Assembly (NCBI GenBank): GCA_000482145.1
Contig: AUXH01000191.1
Location: 1 to 29,669, forward strand
Length of the DNA stretch: 29,669 bases
DNA from: Strigomonas culicis
Taxonomy: Eukaryota > Euglenozoa > Kinetoplastea > Trypanosomatida > Trypanosomatidae
Direction: 5' to 3'
Part shown: one piece after another, positions 10,401 to 20,129 of the stretch
How positions within the stretch are numbered: the stretch's first letter is position 1
Layout of the letters: each line of letters begins with the position of its first letter
Position numbers and translations under genes: made by a program
Notes under the pieces: model-generated
What the model was told of the DNA's origin: nothing
Database searches by the model: none
What the model saw: only the letters and a program-made list of their open reading frames with translations

Positions 10401-13400
10401 CAACGCGGCCGCCGCCGCGGTGAATATCAATGCCGGCAACAGCGTGACGAGCAATAGCTTTCGGGTGCCCGGCTCGGTGCCGATGCTGCCGTCGACGCTG
10501 CGGCGCGCGACCGCGGCGGGCGGCTTCGCCACCGCCGGCCACTACAACTTCCACACGAACCACGACGTGCGCTACACGCTGGAGATTACGGAGGAGGACG
10601 AGCGGCATCAGATCGAGCTGCTGCAGCAGCAGCAAAAGGATGGCAGTGGGACCCATTCGCGGAACTCCAACGCGAGTGAGCCTGCCCCGGGCTCGCCGGG
10701 CCCCGTCTCGGAGGACGCGAGTGCGGCGAACAGCCAGACCAACAACCATCTGGACCTCCTCCAGCTGCTGCTGCTGCCGTCGGATGGGCTCATCGAGGAG
10801 AACCTCCGGCTGTGCGACGGTCATCTCTCCATCAACACCAAGACCGGCTCGGCGCACCTCTCCATCCCCTTCATCACGAAGGAGCGGCTGAACATTCTGG
10901 CGCAGATGAACAAGAAGGAGAGCTTCGGCGGCGGGATCAAGCTGGACCCGAAGAGCACCTCGGCGGCCGCCGCCGCCTTCTCGGCCGCCCTTCACAGCCG
11001 CCGCAAAGAGATCATGGAGATGGGGTTGGAGCATCACACAGAGACGAACGAGTACTACAAGCAGTTCGCCTCGCAGAAGGGGCTCTCCATCTTCGGTATT
11101 TCCATCGCGAACAAGCTGACGGAGGAGCCGATGCAGCTGCTGGAGGAGAAGCGCAACCAACAGCAGCAGCAGCAGCCACAGGCGGCGTCGCCGGCGCAGG
11201 CCCTGGAGGCGCCGATCGTGAAGTCGGCAAAGGCCTCGCCCTCACGCAGCCCGGCCAGAGCCGACGCGGACACGAGCGAGGAGGAGAACGAGCGGCGCGG
11301 GGCCGCCGCAGGGCGGCTTTCGACGCCGACGCCGGCGGCGTCCGCCAACGCGACGCCGGGGCCGGAGAAGGCGGCCGGTGCGCCGCACGGCATCTTCTCC
11401 TTCGACTTCTTCCTGAACCAGGCGGCGGAGAAGTACAAGAAGGAGGTGAAGTCGAAGGACACGACGCTGCCGTCGATGGAGGAGCAGGCACGCCAGCGGG
11501 AGCCGCAAGCGGCGGAGCCGCAGCGGCAGCGGGAGGCGGCGGGGGTGAAGGGGGCGCTGCGGCCGCGCCTGGAGCTGCGCGACATGTTCACGATTCTGTC
11601 CTCCCCGGTGCGGCGGCAGGAGACGAGCGTAGCGGTCAGCGACGCGCCGCCGTCCATTCGCAGCGCGGCCGCCGTCGCCGCGCCGCCGCCGCCGGCGCCC
11701 GGCCGAGACAGCATGGATCTGCTCGACACGGACGGCGGCGTCGCGCTGCAGAGCGTGGCGGGGACCAAGTCCTTCCTGAGCTTCCCGTCGCCGTCGGCCA
11801 TGCTGCCGTCCACCGTGGGCGCGGGGGAGCCGACGGACCCGACGCGGCAGGCGCAGGACACATGCAACATGACGGCCGCGCCGCCGCCGCAGCGCGACTC
11901 CAACGGCAGGGATTCGACCGACGCGCTCCTCGCGAAGAACGAATTGAAGGGACGGCGCGCAACGGAGACGCCGCCGCCGAGCCTGATGCCGGCGATCCTG
12001 CTGCCAACGGGGAGCCCCAACGACGACGCCGGCGACGCGGAGGAGGGCGAGAAGAGCACGGGCAGTCAGAACCAGTACAGCCAGAGCAATCAGAGCAGCC
12101 ACCACTCCTCCACCTCCGGCGGCGCGACGCACCGGCAGACGGTCCACACGAACAGCAACAGCACGAGCAGCCAGCGGACCGGCGGCCTCATGTCGCCGAT
12201 ACTGTTCAGCTACGCGGTGCCGGACCTCAAGCTGCCGAAGGTCAATCCAAACTTCTTTCTCATCGACGAGGACGGGAACGAGAAGAGGAATATGACGCCC
12301 ACCGTCACGTTCGACGTGGCGAAGCCCGTCACCGTCGTGGCCGTGGGCGCCGCGACGCAGGCGAAGGATGCGGACCGCAACGACTGCAGCACGCCGACCG
12401 AGCGCGGGGCGACGGCCACCTCCGAGTCGCCGACGAGCCGCACGCCAGCGCACGCCGGCCGCAAGACGGTGCCACCGCAGCAGCCGCAGGCGACGCCACA
12501 GTGGCCGGTAGTGCTCACGTCGTCCTCCGCGAGCGTCAGCCCAACGGCGACGCCGCACCTCCACACGGGCTCCGCGTCGAACCGCTTCAGCACCGTGCAC
12601 ACCAACACGAACAATGCGAACAACAACACCTCGGGGAGTCCGTCACCGCGGCGGGACTGGACGGGGGTCAACGCGAACGACTCTATCACGGGCAGCTTCG
12701 AGCTCATGTCGCTGAACCTAAACATCCCGACGCCGGGGTTCAACATCCCACAGATCATCCGCGCGGCGTCGCCCAGCACACTCAACATCAGCGTGAGTCC
12801 GAACGTGCCAGAGGCGATACAGCAGCAGCAGCAGCGCGCCGCGCCGTCGCTGCACTTCATGGCGCCTCCGTCGGTCACGGCGAACAACACGTCGCTGCCC
12901 GTCGAGAGCGTGAGCAACGGAAGTGCGGCGTTTAACACCTACAACACCAGCGTGAGCACGAACCTGAACCACGCGCACCACCAGAGCACCGAGGGGGACC
13001 TCTTCAACTCGGAGATCTCCAAGAGCCTCATCACGGTCTACAAGAAGCACCTGCATGTGCTGGTGTACAACGACGTGGAGCTCGTGGACTTCGAGCGTGA
13101 GCTGTCGCGGCTCGGCCACATCGCGACCTTCGTCACGTCGACGGAGCGCTTCCTACACTATCTCCGCGCTGGGGTCGAGAATTACGATGTGGTGCTGGTG
13201 TCCTACAAGAAGCGGCTGTTCCCCGAGACGATGAGCGCCATCGCGGCGGCCAACGCGAAGCAGGACGACGCGCAGCCGCTCTCGCTCGCGGCCGCCGTCG
13301 CGAACACGGAGCTCATCTACAAGACGGAGATCCAGTACCTCCTCGCCACGAAGACGCAGGAAGAGACAGTCGTCGTGCTGAACGTGGAGGAGGGCGAGGA

Positions 13401-16116
13401 CCAGCCCGAGGGCGGCACGGCCGCGCTCCTCACGCTCGACCGCGAATTCCTCACCAAGTTTCCGAGCGACTCCATCATCTTCTCGCAGAACCTTCTCTCG
13501 CTGCTGCAGACCTCCGCGTTCGTCGAGAACATTCAAAACGCACTGAAGCGGAAGCGCATTCTGAAGAACATGATTGAGATGCGGCTGCGGCAGTCGTACA
13601 AGGTGATCCGCTCACTCGGCAAGGGCGCCTTCGGGGATGTCAAGGAGATCCTGATGGATGCCAGTAAAGGCCGGCTTGCGATGAAGGTCATCTCTCTGCA
13701 GAGCATGTCTACGAAGACGCTGGAGTTGGTGCACCGCGAGGTGCTCATCATGAGCTGTCTCGACCACACGAACATCATCGCGTTCAGCCACACGCGGCTC
13801 GAGACGAACAGCTACTCCATCTTCATGGAGCTCGGCGAGCAGACACTGGAGAACCGCCTCGACGCGGCGGAGAACGCGCGCGTCGCGCTGTTGCTGCGCC
13901 AGCCGCCACCGCCCGCGGCCGGCGACGGCGAGGAGGTGAATAACCACAGCGGCCCCACGTTTCTCAACAGCACACAGCCGATGAAGCGGCAGGGCTCCAG
14001 CCTCAACCCCAGCGGGGACGGCCGCGGGACGCAGCGGCCGAACAACAGCGGCAGCAACAGCGTCTCCCGCCGCAGTGTCGCGGGCAGCATCAACACGACG
14101 ACACGCGGCTCCGGGATGCATAGCAAGCTCATGTCGTACAACAGCAGCAACGGCAATCTCGCCGGTGGACCCGGCACGGTCGATTTCTACAGCGACAACG
14201 CCTCCGCGTACCAGACGCAGCGGCACAGCCTGGAGTCCGACTTGCTGACGCCGCAGGAGATCTACCTCATCACGCATGAAATTGCGACCGCGATCAAGTA
14301 CATCCATGAGAAGCACATTGTGCACCGCGATATCAAGCCGCAGAACATCCTTTTTGCCAACGGCACCGCGAAGCTCGGGGACTTCGGCACGGCGGTGTAC
14401 CTGCCGAAGCACCTGACGCGCAGAAACACGATCAACAGCACCGCCACGACTGTCGGCGGCGGGCACTCCGCCGGGAACGCCAGTACGAGCAGCATGTTCC
14501 CCGCCGACGAATACGGCTACGGCGGCGCGCAAGCCAACAGCACCGCGCAGCCGGTCGCGAGTCATCTCATCCACATGAAGGGGACGCTATCGTACATGCC
14601 GCCGGAGGTGATGCTCGAGCAGCCCTACGACGAGAGCTGCGACCTGTGGTCCTTCGGCTGCGTCCTCGCGGAACTCTTCGGCATCCAGCTCGGCCACGCG
14701 CAGAACCTGCCGATGCCGGCGCTCGTGCGCTTCTTCACGGAGACGCTGCGTGTCGGCTCGATCCCGTGCCCGCTGACGCCCTCGGCCTCCTCGTCGACGT
14801 CGGTGGCATCGTCGCCGCCCTCGGCGGTCTCGTCCACTTCCTCGGAGGAGAAGCGGAAGCAGCAGCAGTGCCAGTCCAAGGCGCAGCCGTCGGCGGACGA
14901 CGACGAGGAGGAGGAAGAGAGCCAGATAGACGTCGAGGACGACAACAACAGCAGCATGAACTCCGAGTCGCTGCACCACCCGCCGCACGTGAACCCGTAC
15001 GGATGGACGAGCAGCAACTACTTCATGGGCGACTGCCTGCCGCTCACCATGACGAACAAAAAGAAAAAGACGAGCTCCTACTTCGAGAACTACTACGTGG
15101 ACCGCGTGACGGAGGGCATCCGCGAGGCGCTGGAGACCGCCGTCGAGCTCTCCCGCAGCGAACGCGTCGCGCAGTGGCGCCGGTTGAAGAAGGCCGAGGA
15201 CGCGAGCGCGCTGGAGCGGCTGCAGTACCTGCAGGCCGCGCAGACCAGACAGAAGAAGGGCGGCGGCGCCAAGAAGAAGCACAAGAAGCTGGAGGAGCGC
15301 GCGGAGGCGGAGCTGCCGCCGCGGCGGAGCGCCACCGCACTCGCGCCGGCGGCAGCGGAGGAGAAGAGGCACTCCTGCATCTCCGGGGTGGCGGAGGGCG
15401 GGCGGTCGCCGGACAGCAACAGCACGACGGTGCAGCCGCCGGAGAGGCCGGTGCCGGGGAGCCCGCTGCGGCTCAGCGCGCCGGCAGTGATCGGCCGCGC
15501 CGCCGGGCTGCACGCGGACCCGTCCACGGAGTCGCTGCTGTGGAAAAGCAGTGGCAGCGGTGCTGCGGGTGGCAAGCCGCAGCTGTCCGTCCGATTCGTG
15601 GACGAGCCGCCTTCCGACACGGCGACGCCACTGCTGGCGCGCCAGGGCTCGTCCCTGCTGCTGCGGGAGGGCTCGCCGCTGCTGGCCAACAGTAGCAGCA
15701 CCGCCCCAAGCCAGAGCCAGAGCCAGGACCGGTCCTTCGTGTTTCCGTCGGAGCCGACGCACGGCCGCGTGGAGCTGCCGCCGGTGGACGCCGACGGGGA
15801 GGACGACGAGGAAGATGAGGAGCCGACGGTGCTGCCGTATCGCTCCGTCGTCTGCTTCGAGACGAACAGCGTCAGCATCTTCCGCCAGAGCGTGCAGCAG
15901 CTGCCGGCGAGTCTGGTGGAGCTCTTCGAGCGGCTCTTCGCGCGGGACCCGACGCAGCGCATGACCATCACGGAGCTGCTGGAGCACCCCGTGTCGTGGG
16001 ACGTGGTCTGGGTCGCGAAGATGCTGGCCGCCGTCCGCAGCGTGCAGGCGGTTGCCTTCTCACCGCCGACGAAGGACGAGGGCGAGGAAACGATGATGAA
16101 TCTTTCCTTCAGTTAA
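7378..16116 (+). CDS. Giant MAP3K-like kinase with pseudo-receiver and possible PAS domains
   Basis: A 2912-residue protein, probably a signalling kinase. Residues about 48-110 contain PLLVVARTPQ...TYPIVYANRP, resembling the start of a PAS domain. Later islands (about 270-365, with ITLYCSVDGKYYSVCAVF; about 826-935) may be further sensory or scaffold segments. Residues about 1890-2055 look like a receiver fold: LHVLVYND (strand 1), YDVVLVSYKKR (strand 3), ETVVVLNVEE (strand 4), DSIIFSQNLL plus a final helix. The usual phosphoacceptor Asp position is Ser1942. The kinase follows directly: GKGAFG 2081-2086, Lys2103 in AMKVI, HRD 2316-2318 then IKPQN, DFG 2335-2337, GTLSYMPPE ending at 2410, DLWSFG from 2422, and conserved Arg2861 in DPTQRMT near the end. 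The motifs fit STE11/MAP3K best, with NEK-like kinases as an alternative. Inserts split the catalytic domain after the hinge, after DFG, and most strikingly from about 2440 to 2815. Much of the N-terminal two thirds is low-complexity Ser/Asn/Pro/Ala sequence between conserved islands. Activating signal and targets are unknown. Confidence 0.88.
7426..7461 (+). repeat. (AAT)n repeat encoding poly-Asn near the MAP3K-like N-terminus
   Basis: About twelve AAT codons in tandem, starting 16 codons after the ATG. The base composition matches the upstream spacer rather than the GC-rich body of the gene, so the N-terminus appears to be built from microsatellite DNA and is probably length-variable. Confidence 0.9.
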
Positions 16117-17312
16117 GACTCTCTTTCCGGATGGGGTTGTTGTTTTTTTCTTGTGTGTGCTCTTTTTTTTTGGTTTTCTCAGTGTGGTTTGTTTGTTTGT
16201 ACGTTTGTGTGTATTTATTTTTCTTTGTTTTTTTTTCACTTTTTTTTTTCTTCGTTGCTTTTTTTTTCTTTGTTTTTTTTTTACGTTGCTCTAACTATAC
16301 CACTGATGCAAAGTTTTTTTTTGAATTACATTTATACCCAATTGCATATAGACAATGAAAAGGGAGATTGAATACCATATACTCTTTGTTTTGTGTGTGT
16401 GTTTGCTTTCTTTTTTTTCAATTATTCTTTGAAAATAGTATTATTAATATTATTACTATACTGTTGTCATTGAATCTCGTTCATAATTTCCTTTAAAAAT
16501 AAAAAACACTCTTCTTTGTATGTTGCATACGTGTTTTCTATGTATATATTTATACGGGTGTGTGTGTGTTTTTTTTCCGGTTTTCCTTGATTCTTTTTTT
16601 TTGTATTCGACTCCTTTTTTTTTTCTATTCTTCGAAGAACAAAAGAAACAAAAACATGAAAACAAAAGAAGATGTTCATAAAACGATCATCTTATTTCCA
16701 ATAATGTATGACTCAAATATCACACAAAAATCATGAAGACCTTTTCTGTATTATTATGATGGTGATCACTGTTACTATTATTGTATTCTCTTTGATAGAT
16801 AAACTAAAACAAAAACAGAAAAAAACGAAATTGAGCTTATACATAAACATATTATTATTATTATTATAGTATACAGATTATATTAAACTGACGAATATGT
16901 GTTATTCTAATTATTGAAATTAAATACACATACACAAAATACCAGTATTTTTATGGATATTGGGATTAATTAGAAAACAGTAGTTGTTTGAAGTTTCTGT
17001 GTGTAGTGTTCATAATGTATTAGTATCCTTACTTCGTATCTCAATCATTTCCCCTCTCCTTTCTTTCTCTCTCTCTCCCTTTTCCTTTGATTGTTATTAC
17101 TTCCTCTACGTAAAAACAAAAACTGAAAGTATTGAATTATACACGAAGAGAAGAAGGCTGTTGTTATTGTTGTTGGTGCTGTTGCTTTCGTCTCAGTGTT
17201 TCTAGCTCATTGTTGCGGTTGTTACGGTTGTTGTGTTGAGGCGGGAGAGGTAATCTCTCTCTCTCTCTAGCACGTGGTTTTCGGTTCGTCCTTTTTCTTT
17301 TTTTTCTGAAAA
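16117..17312. other. AT-rich intergenic spacer upstream of the first ARD fusion gene
   Basis: About 1.2 kb without a supported gene. It begins with long T-rich tracts (16130-16300), has scattered ATT repeats (for example 16851-16868), and ends with two strong pyrimidine tracts (about 17048-17092 and 17252-17268). I see no tRNA or other RNA gene. Confidence 0.7.
17252..17270 (+). promoter_or_regulatory. Candidate spliced-leader acceptor for the first ARD fusion gene
   Basis: A pure CT dinucleotide tract ends in TAG, giving an AG at 17269-17270, 42 bases before the ATG at 17313. A second long CT-rich tract at 17048-17092 could serve an alternative upstream acceptor. The geometry is typical of trypanosomatid trans-splice sites. 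Confidence 0.6.
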
Positions 17313-19232
17313 ATGGTACGCGTGTTTTATATCGATGAGGACTACCCGGAGCGTGACCCACGCGATGAGAACCAACAGATACCGCCGAAGGCCGCCCGCT
17401 TCGAGACGCTGAACCTGCTGAACGTTTTCTACAAGTACTACGACCCGAAGGTGTTCCAACCCTACTTCGCGACGGACACGAGCTTCAACCAGACAGAGTT
17501 CGAGGAGCGGTTCGCCTTCCCGCTGATGGACGAGCTTGGTTACAAGCACTACGACATCATCGATATCAACGAGCGCGACATGGGCGAGTCGTTCGACGCG
17601 GTGGCGCTGTCGCAGCTGCGGGAGCACATCCACGAGGACGACGAGGTGCGGCTCATCATCACCGGCGACGGCTACTTCGACCTCCGCGACCCGGTCAGCG
17701 GCAACCTCGCGAACTACCTCCAGTACCACCTCCAGGACCGTCGCAGCCTCGTGTTGGACGACGAGGCGGACGACTTGGGCTGGGGCGGAGATGACGATCT
17801 CTTCTACCCCCTCGTCGACGTCGCGACGCAAGAGGAGGCGATCCGCCACTTCGACGAGCACCTGCTGCAGAACAGCCTCGTCGTCGACGCGGTGCGCAAC
17901 GGCCACAGCGCCTCCGCGGTGCGCAACCCGGTCATGAAGAGCAAGGTGATCGCCAGCGGCGCGCACGTGCCGGGCGGCCGCGGCGGCGGCGGACTCAAGT
18001 CGACGGCGATCGGCGCCGCCGCCGCGTCGCGCGGCAAGACGGCGGCCCCCGCCGCGTCGGCGCGGAAAGGCACGGCGCTGACCACCGCGAACGGCCTCCG
18101 TGCGACGAGCACGCGCACGAACCGCGTCGTGCCGGCGTCGGCCGGCGCGCGAGTGGCGGGCCAACGGCCGCACGACATCATGACGCTCACGACCGTCGCC
18201 ACCGGCGTGGCGGAGAAGGCCGCGCGGAAGCGGCTGTTCCAGAACAAGTGGATCCGCGTGTACGTGAGCGCCGGCGACTGTCTGATCCTGCCAAAGGGTA
18301 TCTACCACCGCTTCGCGTCGACGCACAACAAGGACATCAAGGCGCTGCGGCTCTTCAAGGAGAACCCCAAGTGGCTGGCGCTGTACCGCCCCGGCGGCGA
18401 CAGCGCCAAAAGCGCTTGTCGCACAGCCTACCTCGAGAGTGTCTTCCTGGACAATATTATTTACTACGAGACGGCGGTGGGGCTCATCTCTCGCCAGCAC
18501 CGCAACAACATTTACTCCTTCCAGAACTACTTCCCGGAGCAGGTGGATAAGATCATCACGCAGGCGCTCTACCGCTTCATCCACCAGTTGGTGCGGGACG
18601 GCAACGAGGGCCCCGGCAACCACCGCATCCTCTTCTACTTCACGTCGTCGAAGGTGCCCATGACGGGCAAGCCCTGGTGCCCGGACTGCAACATCCTCAT
18701 GCCCACCATCCGGGACATCTTCGAGGCACTCCGCCTGCTGCTGGACAACAACAACGACCCGCGCCATCGACACGCGGCGAGTGCGGCCGCCGCCGCCGCC
18801 ACCGCTGCCGGCGGCGGCGGCGCGGCGAAGGACGGTCAGCCGCACGGGGCAACAGCCACCAGTAGCTGTAAAAGCGGTGGCATCACGTACAAGGACGAGA
18901 ACTCGGCCGACGACGAGTACGACGACGACGGCGGTGCGGCGGAGATGGGAGAGGAGGAGACGAACGGCGAGTTCAACAACAACGTCCTGTACTTCGAGTT
19001 CCCGGTCGAGCTGGCGCTCTTCTTCCGCTTCCCGGACTATTACTACTGCATGCACCCCTTCTTTGAGATCTGGGATGTGCCGACGCTCATTGTGTGCACC
19101 GTGTCGCGGGAGTTATATATCAATACGATCGGCACCCGCGAGCTGGCGACCAACAACCTTGTCTGGACGAGCTGGCTCGATATTGTCGCCAAGACGTCGG
19201 ATCCCATTTTGGAGGATATCGTCGACATCTAG
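17313..19232 (+). CDS. Acireductone dioxygenase fused to TRP14-like thioredoxin domain, long copy
   Basis: A 639-residue two-domain protein. The N-terminal half is acireductone dioxygenase (EC 1.13.11.54 when iron-bound), the methionine-salvage enzyme that cleaves the acireductone to ketomethylthiobutyrate and formate. MVRVFYIDED matches the family N-terminus. The metal ligands are His105, His107 and Glu111 in HIHEDDEVR and His332 in GIYHRF, and GDGYFDLRD and ALRLF also match. Between Asp126 and Trp313, where typical ARDs have only a few residues, lies a 186-residue Ala/Arg/Gly-rich insertion. After a helical linker (about 365-430), the C-terminal half resembles TXNDC17/TRP14: LFYFTSSK, WCPDC at 455-459, and a VPT with cis-Pro590, interrupted by an Ala/Gly then acidic insert (about 485-560). 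Full ARDs are about 180 residues and TRP14 about 120, so both domains appear complete. The start is fixed by an in-frame TGA just upstream (17307-17309) and by domain alignment. A shorter paralogue lies 0.9 kb downstream. No targeting signal is obvious, so a cytosolic location is inferred. Confidence 0.88.
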   Translation: MVRVFYIDEDYPERDPRDENQQIPPKAARFETLNLLNVFYKYYDPKVFQPYFATDTSFNQTEFEERFAFPLMDELGYKHYDIIDINERDMGESFDAVALSQLREHIHEDDEVRLIITGDGYFDLRDPVSGNLANYLQYHLQDRRSLVLDDEADDLGWGGDDDLFYPLVDVATQEEAIRHFDEHLLQNSLVVDAVRNGHSASAVRNPVMKSKVIASGAHVPGGRGGGGLKSTAIGAAAASRGKTAAPAASARKGTALTTANGLRATSTRTNRVVPASAGARVAGQRPHDIMTLTTVATGVAEKAARKRLFQNKWIRVYVSAGDCLILPKGIYHRFASTHNKDIKALRLFKENPKWLALYRPGGDSAKSACRTAYLESVFLDNIIYYETAVGLISRQHRNNIYSFQNYFPEQVDKIITQALYRFIHQLVRDGNEGPGNHRILFYFTSSKVPMTGKPWCPDCNILMPTIRDIFEALRLLLDNNNDPRHRHAASAAAAAATAAGGGGAAKDGQPHGATATSSCKSGGITYKDENSADDEYDDDGGAAEMGEEETNGEFNNNVLYFEFPVELALFFRFPDYYYCMHPFFEIWDVPTLIVCTVSRELYINTIGTRELATNNLVWTSWLDIVAKTSDPILEDIVDI

Positions 19233-20129
19233 CGAACAAGAACAGCAACAAAACAATCATCAATACATACATATATGTATTCTTTTCTCTTTTTTTGGCC
19301 GTGCGCCTCCAAAACAAAACGGTTATTAAAACGGATAGTTGTAAAAAAAAAAAAAGCATTTGTTGTATTATTTTTTATCTTTGCTCGGTGGACTGTATTA
19401 TATTATTTTCCATGTATGTGTGAGTTTTCTTGTTTGTTCGTGTCTCGTCTTTCAGTATTACTTTTTTTTTTCCAGGTCTCACGTTTCTGTGTCTCTCTCT
19501 TTTTATTAGTGTTGTTATATGGATTTCATTTCCACAGTGTGGTTTGTTTGTTTTTCTACTTCTGGAAGAAAAAGCGTCAAAATACTAGAAAGAACACATG
19601 CATTGCATCACACAAACAAAAGAAAAAACAGAAATAAAAAAAGCGAACAAGACTCTTTTTGGACTTTCCTTTTTATCAACGTAAGTATTGTATATATATA
19701 TATACAAAATCTGCGTTATCACTAATTCTTTTTTTTTCTGTTTTCTCTCCTTAACGATGCTAACGTTGATAGTTTCGCATCCTTTTATTTCTTCTAGTTA
19801 ATTTCAACGCTCATTTTCTTTTTGTTTTCCGTTTTTTGTTTCGGTGTCAGTCTGTTGATTCGATTTGGTTTTGCTTTGTACGATTATCACTATGATTGGA
19901 ATTTGTGTAGTCACATCTTGCGCGACGTCAACACAAATTCAAAGCTCAAAAAAAAAAAAAGAGTCCCTTTTGCTAGTTGCATTGTGTTTTTTCGTATCAT
20001 GATGTGGCTTTGCTTTTTCGTTTATTGCCCCTTTTTATCATACTGTATTCGGACTCTTTCTCGCTTTCTCTCTCCACCGAGAAGGTAAAACAAGAATAAC
20101 TGCATATTCAATAAAAAGAAACAAAAAAC
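19233..20129. other. Intergenic spacer between the two ARD fusion genes
   Basis: About 0.9 kb, T-rich, with no supported gene. It carries pyrimidine tracts, a short TA run near 19691-19703 and a poly-A run near 19950. It does not look like a degraded gene copy, so the duplication left no obvious coding relic here. Confidence 0.65.
20050..20081 (+). promoter_or_regulatory. Candidate spliced-leader acceptor for the second ARD fusion gene
   Basis: A CT-rich tract (CTCTTTCTCGCTTTCTCTCT) is followed by CCACCGAG, giving the first AG at 20080-20081, 48 bases before the ATG at 20130. Spacing and composition match the acceptor of the upstream paralogue. Confidence 0.55.

Noticed and set aside
8443..11160. 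Long open frame on the minus strand across the giant kinase (905 codons)
   Set aside because: It is antisense to a frame with clear kinase and domain motifs. Its Arg/Val/Gly-rich composition is the usual mirror of GC-rich third-position-biased code, and no domain is visible.
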